Below are positions 34,630-42,955 of a stretch of DNA of 64,000 nt, in pieces. This DNA is from Streptomyces xanthophaeus (GTDB taxonomy: Bacteria; Actinomycetota; Actinomycetes; Streptomycetales; Streptomycetaceae). Made by a program: the position numbers and the translations under genes. Under the pieces are notes generated by a model. The model was not told the DNA's origin. It ran no database searches and saw nothing but the letters and a program-made list of their open reading frames with translations. The stretch is taken from assembly GCF_000725805.1 (NCBI RefSeq), contig NZ_JOFT01000009.1:186001-250000 (forward strand). Direction: 5' to 3'. How positions within the stretch are numbered: position 1 is the first letter of the stretch; each line of letters opens with the position of its first letter.

Positions 34630-35483
34630 CGCGGCAGCGTGAGCGTCCACGCCTGCGGGCGCAGGGTCCACGTCCGCCGCCGGACCGGACCCGCCGTCGC
34701 CGTGTCGGCGCGGTAGCGGAAGTCCGCCCCCGACACCGTCACCGTCTTCGCCCGCGCGGTCACCGCCCCGCCGGCCGCGCCGCCCGTACGGACGACCACC
34801 TCGGCGAGCCCGCCGTCGTCCCGCGTGCGCACCGAGACGTCCGCGACCGGCCGGTCCACGTCCGCCAGCACCACCCCGTCGGCCTCCACGCGCAGCCGGT
34901 ACTGGCCCGCGCCGCCCGTCCCGGCGGGCCGCGCCAGCGTCCGGACCAGAGAACGGTAGGCACTCCACACGGACGGCCGCAGGATTCCCGAGGCTTCCGG
35001 AGGCCGCCCGCCGCCGCGCACCGGAGGGATCCGCAGCGCCCCCAGCACGACCCCGTCGCTGTCGTCCACCAACAGGTCGCACATGCGCACCGAGCCGTCG
35101 AGCGCCGCCCGCGCGGCCGCGACCGCCGACAGCGGCACGCCCAGCGTCCGGGCCAGCCCCAGCGAGCCCGCGGGACCCACCGGGACCAGTGACAACGCGC
35201 CCTCGCCCAGCCCGCGCTCCCGGTGCAGCAGCCCCACGGTGCGCACCAGAGCGCGGTCGTCACCGACGACCACGAGCCTGCGATGGCCCCGGCGGGCAAG
35301 AGCCCGCGCAAATTCCTCCTGCGAATCCGGAAGGCAGATTTTCGCTTCTGCTCCCGCTGACAACACATCCTTCGCGATCCGCACGGACTCGCCGTCAAGA
35401 CGGCGGGCGACCGGGTCGACGAGCACGAGAAGGCCGCCTACCGGCGCGCCCGCATGGCTCATGGTGGGCTCTGGAGCCGACAC
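34626..35483 (-). CDS. Diacylglycerol-kinase-like protein with degenerate motifs
   Basis: 285-aa protein laid out like the DAGK catalytic family (lipid kinases such as DgkB/YegS). The usual GGDGT phosphate-binding motif is reduced to VVVGDDRALVRTVG, and the GTGNDFAR motif reads VGPAGSLGLARTLG. Both changes would be expected to abolish or alter kinase activity. The start GTG at 35483 has GGAAGG six bases upstream; ATGs at 35516 and 35462 are alternatives. It is divergent from purA and coupled to a small membrane protein. Confidence 0.72.
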   Translation of the reverse strand: MSAPEPTMSHAGAPVGGLLVLVDPVARRLDGESVRIAKDVLSAGAEAKICLPDSQEEFARALARRGHRRLVVVGDDRALVRTVGLLHRERGLGEGALSLVPVGPAGSLGLARTLGVPLSAVAAARAALDGSVRMCDLLVDDSDGVVLGALRIPPVRGGGRPPEASGILRPSVWSAYRSLVRTLARPAGTGGAGQYRLRVEADGVVLADVDRPVADVSVRTRDDGGLAEVVVRTGGAAGGAVTARAKTVTVSGADFRYRADTATAGPVRRRTWTLRPQAWTLTLPR

Positions 35484-35517
35484 CTCGGTCCTTCCTCGGG
35501 TAGCATCTTTGTGCAAG

Positions 35518-35545
35518 AGGCCCTTGCGCTATTGCGCCAGGGCCT
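35518..35545. promoter_or_regulatory. Inverted repeat in the divergent purA leader region
   Basis: Stem AGGCCCTTGCGC/GCGCCAGGGCCT with one mismatch and a TATT loop, in the 163-bp gap between the divergent lipid-kinase-like gene and purA. It could be a leader structure of purA, an operator, or a terminator read from either side. Confidence 0.5.
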
Positions 35546-35646
35546 TCGTCTATTCCGGGGTACCGGTCCGACGGCTCAGCCTGCGGTGTACATCGTCGTA
35601 CGCCCCCTGACCTTGGACATGCCCCATCCGGAAGAGGTGTACGCCT

Positions 35647-36930
35647 GTGCCCGCTCTTGTGCTGCTCGGAGCTCAGTGGGGTGACGAGGGCAAGGGAAAG
35701 GCCACCGACCTGCTCGGTGGATCCGTTGACTATGTGGTGCGCTACCAGGGCGGCAACAACGCCGGCCACACGGTCGTCGTAGGCGACCAGAAGTACGCGC
35801 TGCACCTTCTCCCTTCCGGCATCCTCTCCCCCGGATGCACCCCGGTCATCGGTAACGGAGTCGTCGTCGACCCGGCCGTCCTGCTCTCCGAGCTGCGCGG
35901 TCTGAACGAGCGCGGCATCGACACCTCCAAGCTGCTCATCAGCGGCAACGCGCACCTGATCACGCCGTACAACGTGACCCTCGACAAGGTCGGCGAGCGG
36001 TTCCTCGGCAAGCGCAAGATCGGTACGACCGGCCGCGGCATCGGCCCGACGTACGCGGACAAGATCAACCGCGTCGGCATCCGCGTCCAGGACCTGTACG
36101 ACGAGTCGATCCTCACCCAGAAGGTCGAAGCGGCGCTGGAGGGCAAGAACCAGCTCCTCGCGAAGCTGTACAACCGCCGCGCGATCGAGGCCGGCGCGAT
36201 CGTCGAGGAGATGCTCCAGTACGCGGACCAGATCAAGGGCTACGTCGCCGACACCACCCTGATCCTGAACAACGCGCTGGACGAGGACAAGGTCGTGCTC
36301 TTCGAGGGCGGCCAGGGCACCCTGCTCGACGTCGACCACGGCACGTACCCCTTCGTCACCTCCTCGAACCCGACCGCGGGCGGCGCCTGCACCGGTACCG
36401 GTGTCGGCCCGACGAAGATCAGCCGCGTCATCGGCATCCTGAAGGCCTACACCACGCGCGTGGGTGCGGGTCCGTTCCCGACCGAGCTCTTCGACAAGGA
36501 CGGCGAGGACCTGCGCCGCATCGGCGGCGAGCGCGGTGTGACCACCGGCCGTGACCGCCGCTGCGGCTGGTTCGACGCGCCGATCGCCCGCTACGCCACC
36601 CGCGTGAACGGCCTGACCGACTTCTTCCTCACCAAGCTGGACGTGCTGACCGGCTGGGAGGAGATCCCCGTCTGCGTCGCGTACGAGATCGACGGCAAGC
36701 GCGTCGAGGAGCTCCCCTACTCGCAGACCGACTTCCACCACGCGAAGCCGATCTACGAGAACCTCCCCGGCTGGTCCGAGGACATCACCAAGGCCAAGAC
36801 CTTCGCGGACCTCCCGAAGAACGCCCAGGCGTACGTCAAGGCCCTGGAGGAGATGTCGGGCGCCCCGATCTCCGCGATCGGCGTCGGCCCCGGCCGCACC
36901 GAGACGATCGAGATCAACTCGTTCCTCTAG
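35647..36930 (+). CDS. purA: Adenylosuccinate synthase
   Basis: 427-aa PurA, which joins IMP and aspartate with GTP in the first AMP-specific step. Motifs are the N-terminal [18 protein letters not shown]-loop, [47 protein letters not shown] and [14 protein letters not shown]. Length and all catalytic elements (Asp13-like, His41-like) are normal. GTG start at 35647 with GGAAGAGG upstream. Codon use is more biased toward C-ending codons than its neighbours, as for a well-expressed housekeeping gene. Confidence 0.98.
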   Translation: MPALVLLGAQWGDEGKGKATDLLGGSVDYVVRYQGGNNAGHTVVVGDQKYALHLLPSGILSPGCTPVIGNGVVVDPAVLLSELRGLNERGIDTSKLLISGNAHLITPYNVTLDKVGERFLGKRKIGTTGRGIGPTYADKINRVGIRVQDLYDESILTQKVEAALEGKNQLLAKLYNRRAIEAGAIVEEMLQYADQIKGYVADTTLILNNALDEDKVVLFEGGQGTLLDVDHGTYPFVTSSNPTAGGACTGTGVGPTKISRVIGILKAYTTRVGAGPFPTELFDKDGEDLRRIGGERGVTTGRDRRCGWFDAPIARYATRVNGLTDFFLTKLDVLTGWEEIPVCVAYEIDGKRVEELPYSQTDFHHAKPIYENLPGWSEDITKAKTFADLPKNAQAYVKALEEMSGAPISAIGVGPGRTETIEINSFL

Positions 36931-36946
36931 GAACCAGTGGCCCACA

Positions 36947-36981
36947 CCGGTGGGGCGGCGGTACGACCGCCGCCCCACCGG
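36947..36981. terminator. Bidirectional terminator between purA and kinase gene
   Basis: Perfect 16-bp inverted repeat (arms 36947-36962 and 36966-36981, loop ACG) 17 bp after the purA stop and just before the end of the convergent kinase gene. Confidence 0.8.
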
Positions 36982-36995
36982 CATGTCCGGGCCCG

Positions 36996-39044
36996 TCAGG
37001 ACTGCCGCGTCCAGCGCTGCGAGGCCTTCCCGGCGCAGGTCAGCGTGTGCAGGCCGGTGCCCATGTACGGGTCGAGGCAGCCGCCGCCGAAGTCGCTGCG
37101 CAGGCTGCCGTCCGCACCCGTGCGCCACACCCGGCCGATGTCCTGGGCGCAGTCCCCGACGAAGGCGGCCTGGTTCAGCCCGTTGGAGTACAGGCACTGG
37201 CCGGACTGCTGGTTGACGAGCTTGAAGCCCCCGTCGGAGCGGCCCTGGACCGTCCACCGGGTACTGGCGTCCCCGCACTCCGCGTAGCTCGACGAGCCGT
37301 AGACCTGGCTGATGCACTTGCCGTTGTCGCCGTTGCGGTAGCGGTAGGTGCCGGAGGCGGGCGGCGGGGTGGTCGCGGGCTTCCCCGGAGCGGTGGTGCC
37401 GGGCCGGCTGGGCGCACCGGAGGGGACCGGGCCGGGACCCGCGGAGCCGCCGCCCGCGCCCGCCCCGGGCTGCGTACCGCTGCCGGTGCCCGTCCCGCCG
37501 CCGCCGACGGCGCCGCCCGCCCCGGCCGCGGCGCCCCCGCCGGCCGCCGGTCCGGAGCCTCCGAGGCCGCCTGTCGCAGCGGCGCCGGTCTCGCCCGGGG
37601 TGGCTCCGGGCGGCGGTGACGCGGCCGGGGCCGCCGGGTCCTGGGGGCTCCCGCCCGGGGACGCCGCGGCCTGGGCTCCCGGGGCAGCGGGGGAGGCCGA
37701 CGGATCGGCCCCGGCCTCGGACCGGGGTGCGGAGGTGTACGGCAGGTTCTGGATGACCAGGGTCGTCCCGCCGCCGACCACGACGACGGGCAGGACGGCC
37801 AGCAGGATGCGGGTACGGCGGCGTGCGGGCCGCCGCCCTTCCTCCGGACGGGCCGCCGCGGCCGGGACCCCGGGCGCCGCATCCGCCGCCGGCGCGGCCG
37901 GTCCGGCCGCCGGTCCCGCCGCCGGACCACCGGCCGGGTCCGGGGCCGCATCCGCCGCAGGCGCCGTAGGCGTCACCGGTGCCTGAACCGGAACCGGAAC
38001 CGGAACCGGAGCCTGAACCGGTGCCTGTGCCGGTGCCGGTGCCGGTGCCGGTGCCGGTGCCGACTCCGCGCCGGAGGCCTCTTCCTGCGGCGCCGCGCCC
38101 GCGAGCGGCAGCGTCGGTACGTCGGCCTCCTGCACCTGCGCGGCGAAGGCGGACCGCTCGGACAGCCGCTCGGAGACGAGGTCCGGCCACAGCACCGCGG
38201 ACGGGTCGTGCGCCGTGGCGCGTGCGAGGAGTTCACCCGCGGTGGGGCGGCCCTCGGGGTCCTTGTCGAGGCAGGCCCCGACCAGCTCCGCGAGTTCCGG
38301 GTCCGTCTCCCGCAGCGGCTCCAGGTCCGGCTGCTCGTGGACGATCCGGTACAGCACCCCGTGCCCGGACTCGTCGCCGAAGGGCGGCCGTCCGCAGGCC
38401 GCGTACGCCAGGACCGACCCCAGCGCGAACACGTCGGTGGCCCCGCTCAGCCGCCGGGTGCCCGAGGCCTGCTCGGGCGCCATGTAGGCGGGCGTGCCCA
38501 CGACCATGCCGGTCCGGGTCAGCTGGCTCTGCTCGGCGGCCCGGGCGACCCCGAAGTCGATGAGGGTGAGGCCGTCCAGGGTCAGCATCACGTTGGACGG
38601 CTTGAGGTCCCGGTGCACCATGTCCAGTGCGTGCACCGCTTCCAGACCGGCCGCCGCTTCCCGCAGCAGCAGCCACAGCGCCTGCGCGGGCAGGGGCTCG
38701 CCGTGCAGGTCGACGGCTTCCTTCAGGGTGATCCCGGGGACGTACGCGGTGGCGAACCACGGGGGCCGCGCCGTGCGGTCGCTGGCCAGCAGCGGGGCGG
38801 TGGCCCCGTCGGGCAGCCGGGCGAGATTGTCCAGCTCGTGCCCGAAGCGGCGCAGGAAGTCCTTGTCCTCGCCGACGACGGAGGCCAGCAGCTGCTTCAC
38901 GGCGACGTACCGGCCGTCCCGGACACCCAGGTAGACCCGCCCCATGCCGCCCGCCCCGAGCCGTCCCGCCAGCGGAATCGGACCGATCCGACGCGGATCC
39001 TCCGGTTCCAGCGGCTCCGCCCCGCTCCCCCTCAGCTCTAACAC
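36996..39044 (-). CDS. Ser/Thr protein kinase with C-terminal ricin-type lectin domain
   Basis: 682-aa kinase. The kinase domain covers about residues 20-280 (LGAGGMGRVYLGV, VAVKQLL, HRDLKPSNVML, LIDFGVARA, YMAPEQASG). A Pro/Ala linker is followed by a membrane helix (about 410-430), then a Gly/Pro/Ala spacer and a ricin B-type domain (about 565-682) with three QxW-like repeats (TRWTVQG, RVWRTG, QRWTRQS). The kinase therefore seems to sense sugars outside the cell. Start is GTG at 39044; no alternative start exists before the glycine loop. Codon 2 is TTA, the rare bldA-read codon. Confidence 0.9.
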   Translation of the reverse strand: MLELRGSGAEPLEPEDPRRIGPIPLAGRLGAGGMGRVYLGVRDGRYVAVKQLLASVVGEDKDFLRRFGHELDNLARLPDGATAPLLASDRTARPPWFATAYVPGITLKEAVDLHGEPLPAQALWLLLREAAAGLEAVHALDMVHRDLKPSNVMLTLDGLTLIDFGVARAAEQSQLTRTGMVVGTPAYMAPEQASGTRRLSGATDVFALGSVLAYAACGRPPFGDESGHGVLYRIVHEQPDLEPLRETDPELAELVGACLDKDPEGRPTAGELLARATAHDPSAVLWPDLVSERLSERSAFAAQVQEADVPTLPLAGAAPQEEASGAESAPAPAPAPAPAQAPVQAPVPVPVPVQAPVTPTAPAADAAPDPAGGPAAGPAAGPAAPAADAAPGVPAAAARPEEGRRPARRRTRILLAVLPVVVVGGGTTLVIQNLPYTSAPRSEAGADPSASPAAPGAQAAASPGGSPQDPAAPAASPPPGATPGETGAAATGGLGGSGPAAGGGAAAGAGGAVGGGGTGTGSGTQPGAGAGGGSAGPGPVPSGAPSRPGTTAPGKPATTPPPASGTYRYRNGDNGKCISQVYGSSSYAECGDASTRWTVQGRSDGGFKLVNQQSGQCLYSNGLNQAAFVGDCAQDIGRVWRTGADGSLRSDFGGGCLDPYMGTGLHTLTCAGKASQRWTRQS

Positions 39045-39144
39045 GTCAGCCCCGTCAGCATCGGAAGTATTTTCTGGAAATCTACCCGATGCCTGCGGGG
39101 TGCAACGAGGGCCGCCCGCAGCCGACTTGACCTCCCGGGACGGG

Positions 39145-40023
39145 CTACCAGGCCAGCTGCGCGATCTCCTCCGAGACCACCGCGCAGGCGTCCGCTGCCG
39201 GATCGATGAGCGGGAAGTGCCCGACCCCGTCCAGCAGCGTCAGCCCCACCGTCTCGCCCGCCTTCGCGGCGGCGGCCACGTACGCGTCCGCCACCGCCGC
39301 CGGGACGACGATGTCCTCGCGCCCGTGCACCACTGCCGTGGCGATGCCCGTCGGAAGCAGGGCCGCCGGGTCCGCGTGCGCGATCCGCTCGGCCCAGTGC
39401 GCCTCGCCGCCCAGGAACTGCGCGCAGGCACCGCCGCAGACTCCCTGCTCCTGCGCCACCGTGAAGTCCGCGATGGGGGCGAGCGCCACCACACCGCGCA
39501 GCGGCGGCGGTTCGGGCAGCCGCCACGGGGATCCGTGCGGGAGCACGTGCCGGGCGGCCGCCCACAGCGCGAGCTGCCCGCCGGCGGAGTGGCCGGTGAC
39601 GACGACCCGGCGCAGGTCGGCCTGCGGCAGCGCGGCCGCCGCCAGCTCCGGCAGCGCGTCCAGGGCGGCGGCGACGTCGTCGAAGGTCTCCGGCCAGCGC
39701 CCGGCGACCGGCCCTTCGGCGTCCTGGTGGGGAAGTGAACTGCCGCGCCGGTACTCGACGTTGGCGACGGCGAAGCCCTGCCGGGCCAGGAATCCGGCCA
39801 GCGGGGTGACGTGCTGCCGGTCGTAGGGGGCCCGCCACGCGCCGCCGTGCAGGAGCACCACCAGCGGCGCCTGCCCCGGGGTTTTGCCGTGCGGGGCGTA
39901 GAAGTCGACGAGCTGGTCGGGGTGTTCTCCGTAGGTGGCGGTCGCGTCCGGGGCGACGGGCGGATGGGAGAAGGCCGATGCCGCCTCGGCGGCGTCCCGT
40001 TCCACTGCGGCGGGGTCCGTCAT
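39145..40023 (-). CDS. Alpha/beta hydrolase, probable kynurenine formamidase
   Basis: 292-aa alpha/beta hydrolase. The oxyanion motif is HGGAW (LLHGGAWRAPYD), the nucleophile elbow is TGHSAGGQLALWAA, the Asp is in VHGREDIVVP and the His in GVGHFPLID. The HGGxW motif occurs in the yeast/animal-type N-formylkynurenine formamidases, and the gene lies 171 bp downstream of kynU-kynA on the same strand. It would hydrolyse N-formylkynurenine between TDO and kynureninase. The assignment is mainly from context; a generic esterase role is possible. Confidence 0.75.
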   Translation of the reverse strand: MTDPAAVERDAAEAASAFSHPPVAPDATATYGEHPDQLVDFYAPHGKTPGQAPLVVLLHGGAWRAPYDRQHVTPLAGFLARQGFAVANVEYRRGSSLPHQDAEGPVAGRWPETFDDVAAALDALPELAAAALPQADLRRVVVTGHSAGGQLALWAAARHVLPHGSPWRLPEPPPLRGVVALAPIADFTVAQEQGVCGGACAQFLGGEAHWAERIAHADPAALLPTGIATAVVHGREDIVVPAAVADAYVAAAAKAGETVGLTLLDGVGHFPLIDPAADACAVVSEEIAQLAW

Positions 40024-40140
40024 CGGCTCAACCTCTCGGTAACGCGTGGGACAGCGGGGACAGATGTTCCGGTGTTCCGGCAGAGCGGGACCGTATCAGT
40101 CTGGAACGGGGCGTTCCGTGCGGGGTCCCGGATATGCCGC

Positions 40141-40168
40141 GGCGGGCGGAGCTACAGCCCCGCCCGCC
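40141..40168 (-). terminator. Hairpin after kynU
   Basis: Perfect 9-bp inverted repeat GGCGGGCGG/CCGCCCGCC (arms 40141-40149 and 40160-40168) 27 bp beyond the kynU stop, before the hydrolase gene. It may cause partial termination inside the kynurenine cluster. Confidence 0.55.
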
Positions 40169-40194
40169 CGGTGATGTGACGTTTCGCTACTGCG

Positions 40195-41400
40195 TCACCC
40201 GAAAATGTGACCCAGTGTCCGTGCGGCACGCTCCGCGTCGGCGAATCCGACGTACAGCGGGGTGAACCCGAAGCGCAGGACGTCGGGGGCCCGGAAGTCC
40301 CCGATGACACCGCGGGAGATGAGCTCCCCCATGACCTCACGGGCGTTCTCCGTGCGCAGCGAGACCTGGCTGCCGCGCTGGTCGTGTCCGGCCGGGGTGA
40401 CCGACTCGACGAGCCCCTGCGGGACGTACGCCGCCACGCATTCGAGGAAGAAGTCGGTCAGGGCGAGCGACTTCGCCCGTACGTCCTCGATCCGGACCCC
40501 GTCCCAGGCGTCCAGCGCCGCCTCCAGGGCCAGCATGGACAGGATGTCCGGGGTACCGACCCGGCCCCGTGCCGCGCCCTCGGCCGGACGGTAGTCCGGG
40601 GTCATGGCGAAGGGGTCGGCGTGCCCGTTCCACCCGGGGAGGGGGGAGTCGAAGGCCGCCTGGTGACGCTCGGCGATGTACAGGTACGCGGGCGAGCCGG
40701 GGCCGCCGTTCAGGTACTTGTACGTGCAGCCGACCGCGAGGTCGACGGCGTGCGCGTCGAGTCCGACGGGCAGGGCCCCGGCCGAGTGGCACAGGTCCCA
40801 GACGACCACGGCCCCCGCCGCACGGGCGGCGGCGGTCAGGCCCGGCAGGTCGTGCAGGCGGCCGGTGCGGTAGTCGACCTGGTTCAGGAGCACCACGGCC
40901 GTGTCCGGGCCGAGGGCGGCGGGGACGTCCGCCGGGTCGACGGGGACCGCCGTCAGGCCGGTCATCCGGGCCGCCGACTGCGCGATGTAGCCGTCGGTCG
41001 GGAAGGTGGCGGCGTCGACCAGGAGACGGGTCCGGCCCGGTCCGGCCAGCCGGGCCGCGCCCACCAGCGCCTTGAACAGGTTGACGCTGGTGGAGTCGCC
41101 CACGACCACCTGGCCGGGAGCGGCGCCCACGAGCGGGGCGATCCGGTCGCCGATCCGCTCCGGGGCGGTCCACCAACGGCTCTCGTCCCAGGAACGGATG
41201 AGGAGCTCGCCCCACTGGCGCGCGACCACGTCGGCGGTGGCCGCCGCGACGCCGGCCGGCAGCGCCCCGAGGGAGTTGCCGTCCAGGTAGACGACCCCGT
41301 CGGGGAGGGTGAAGCGCTCGCGGAGCTTGCCGAGCTCGTCGGCGGCGTCCAGGGCGGCGGCGCGGGCCGCCAGAGCGGGTATCGCGGTCGGCTCAGACAT
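40195..41400 (-). CDS. kynU: Kynureninase
   Basis: 401-aa PLP enzyme that cleaves kynurenine to anthranilate and alanine. Motifs are YLDGNSLGALP near the start, VGDSTSVNLFK (phosphate contact), VVWDLCHSAGALPVGLD (PLP-binding Asp) and CTYKYLNGGPGSPAY with the Schiff-base Lys. Length is normal. It overlaps the 3' end of kynA by 8 bp. Anthranilate from this route can feed tryptophan recycling or specialised metabolites. Confidence 0.95.
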   Translation of the reverse strand: MSEPTAIPALAARAAALDAADELGKLRERFTLPDGVVYLDGNSLGALPAGVAAATADVVARQWGELLIRSWDESRWWTAPERIGDRIAPLVGAAPGQVVVGDSTSVNLFKALVGAARLAGPGRTRLLVDAATFPTDGYIAQSAARMTGLTAVPVDPADVPAALGPDTAVVLLNQVDYRTGRLHDLPGLTAAARAAGAVVVWDLCHSAGALPVGLDAHAVDLAVGCTYKYLNGGPGSPAYLYIAERHQAAFDSPLPGWNGHADPFAMTPDYRPAEGAARGRVGTPDILSMLALEAALDAWDGVRIEDVRAKSLALTDFFLECVAAYVPQGLVESVTPAGHDQRGSQVSLRTENAREVMGELISRGVIGDFRAPDVLRFGFTPLYVGFADAERAARTLGHIFG

Positions 41401-42238
41401 GGCTGCGCGCCGTCCAGAGCTCCGGGAAGACGTTCTTCGTCGCGCGCTTCTCGAGCCAGGTCACCCCGGCGGAGCCGCCCGTGCCGGTCTTCGCGCCCAT
41501 GGCCCGGCGGGTGGCCACCAGGTGGTCGTTGCGCCAGCGCCAGACGAGCTCGGCGACGTCCGTGAGGACCTCACCGAGGCGGTGGAGGTCGGGCTGCGCG
41601 TCGGGGTCGGCGTACAGGGCCGTCCAGACGGCCTCGACCTCGGCCGAGGGCTCGTAGCGCTGCGCCAGGTCGCGGTCCAGGACGGCCTCCGGGACGGGCA
41701 GGCCGCGGCGCGCGAGCAGGCGCAGGACCTCGTCGTAGAGGCTGGGCTCGTGGAGGGCCTTCTCCAGCTCCGCGTGGACGCGCGGGGCGCCGCGGTGCGG
41801 GACCAGCATGGAGGCCGACTTGTCGCCGAGGAGGAACTCCATCCGGCGGTACATCGCGGACTGGAAGCCCGACCCCTCGCCGAGGGCGGAGCGGTAGGCG
41901 TTGAACTGTCCGGGGGTGAGCTGCGCGAGCGGGCGCCAGGAGGCGTTGAGGGCCTCCAGCTCACGGAGGGATCGTTTCAGCGCGTCCATCGCCACCGGGA
42001 TCCGGTCCTCGCGCAGTGCGCGGGCCGCGGTCTCCCACTCGTGGACGATGACGGTGAACCACAGCTCCATGACCTGGGTCGTGACCAGGAAGACCATCTC
42101 GCCCGGGTCGTCCGAGCGCAGCTGCTGGAGGTGGGTGAGGACGTCCGCCTGGACGTAGTCCTCGTACGGGGTGGTGCCGGCGAAGTCGAGGTTCGGGGTG
42201 TCCGAACCGGCTCCGGAGGCATCAAGGGCGTGCGACAT
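41393..42238 (-). CDS. kynA: Tryptophan 2,3-dioxygenase
   Basis: 281-aa haem dioxygenase opening the tryptophan indole ring. Family marks are YEDYVQADVLTHLQQ, FLVTTQVMELWFTVIVHEWE, GFQSAMYRRMEFLLGDK, and the C-terminal WRNDHLVATRRAMGAKTGTG followed by FPELW; the haem-ligand His lies in WRNDHL. Start chosen at the ATG 42238 (MSHALDAS) with GAGGAG eight bases upstream, rather than the open frame reaching 42322. First gene of the kynurenine operon. Confidence 0.94.
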   Translation of the reverse strand: MSHALDASGAGSDTPNLDFAGTTPYEDYVQADVLTHLQQLRSDDPGEMVFLVTTQVMELWFTVIVHEWETAARALREDRIPVAMDALKRSLRELEALNASWRPLAQLTPGQFNAYRSALGEGSGFQSAMYRRMEFLLGDKSASMLVPHRGAPRVHAELEKALHEPSLYDEVLRLLARRGLPVPEAVLDRDLAQRYEPSAEVEAVWTALYADPDAQPDLHRLGEVLTDVAELVWRWRNDHLVATRRAMGAKTGTGGSAGVTWLEKRATKNVFPELWTARSHV

Positions 42239-42294
42239 CGCTGTCTCCTCGACACGTGCTTCCGGGTAGCGGTCCGCTCCTTCCGTGAGGTGAG

Positions 42295-42347
42295 TGGAGC
42301 CCCGGTCCCCTGCCCGCATCATAGGACGACGGTGCGCCGGGGCTCCA
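42295..42347 (-). promoter_or_regulatory. Putative kynA promoter flanked by an 11-bp dyad
   Basis: TATGAT (42323 to 42318 on the minus strand) is a good -10. TGGAGC, 18 bases upstream (42347 to 42342), may be the -35. Inverted arms TGGAGCCCCGG (42295-42305) and CCGGGGCTCCA (42337-42347) enclose the -10, one arm covering the -35, as expected for a repressor-controlled promoter. Confidence 0.5.
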
Positions 42348-42398
42348 GCGGGGAGTGGGGCAGGTCACATGTCTTGCGTGCACCCCCCGCCGGGAGGC

Positions 42399-42812
42399 TC
42401 AGGCGTTGAGCGTGTCCGCGGCCGTCTCGGACGAGTCGCGCAGGAAGGTCGAGCAGCGCTCGAACTCCTCCTTCTCGCCGATCGCCTCGGCCGCGCGGGC
42501 CAGGGCGTGCAGAGCGCGCAGGAAACCGCGGTTCGGCTCGTGCTCCCACGGCACCGGGCCGTGGCCCTTCCAGCCGGCGCGGCGCAGCGCGTCGAGCCCG
42601 CGGTGGTAGCCGGTACGGGCGTAGGCGTACGACTCGACCGTGCGGCCGGCCGCGAAGGCCTCGTCGGCGAGGGTCGCCCAGGCGAGGGACGAGGTGGGGT
42701 GCGCGGCCGCCACCTCGACGGCAGGGGTACCCGCGGCGAGGGCCTCGCGGCCCGGCTCGTCGGGCAGGTGGGTGGGGGCGGGGCCCCCGAGCAGGTTCTG
42801 GTGAATGGACAT
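42399..42812 (-). CDS. DUF3151 family protein
   Basis: 137-aa soluble helical protein of the DUF3151 family; function unknown. The start MSIHQNLLGGPAPTHLPDEP and the segment SYAYARTGYHRGLDALRRAG, then WKGHGPVPWEHEPNRGFLRA, are typical. TPR-like helix pairs are apparent. An ATG at 42833 would add seven residues but is less conserved in type. It lies downstream of fba, separated by the fba terminator, as in many actinomycetes. Confidence 0.88.
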   Translation of the reverse strand: MSIHQNLLGGPAPTHLPDEPGREALAAGTPAVEVAAAHPTSSLAWATLADEAFAAGRTVESYAYARTGYHRGLDALRRAGWKGHGPVPWEHEPNRGFLRALHALARAAEAIGEKEEFERCSTFLRDSSETAADTLNA

Positions 42813-42892
42813 GGACCCAGTCTGGGGTATCACCGCACCCGCCGGACGGCGCCCTACGGTCGGCGGCGCCGCAACTGCGGGGGCGGGGAAGG

Positions 42893-42939
42893 CCGCAGGG
42901 CCCGGCCCGCCGTCCTGGGACGGGGGCCGGGCCCTGCGG
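42893..42939 (-). terminator. Strong terminator of fba
   Basis: Long inverted repeat, 16 bp perfect (42893-42908 with 42924-42939) and extendable to about 22 bp with one bulge and a tiny loop, 17 bp past the fba stop codon. Confidence 0.85.
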
Positions 42940-42955
42940 TGCGGGCGCGGAACGC

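Noticed and set aside
39145-40023. Calling the hydrolase kynB
   Set aside because: The bacterial KynB family is a metal-dependent cyclase-like fold; this is an alpha/beta hydrolase, so the symbol would mislead.
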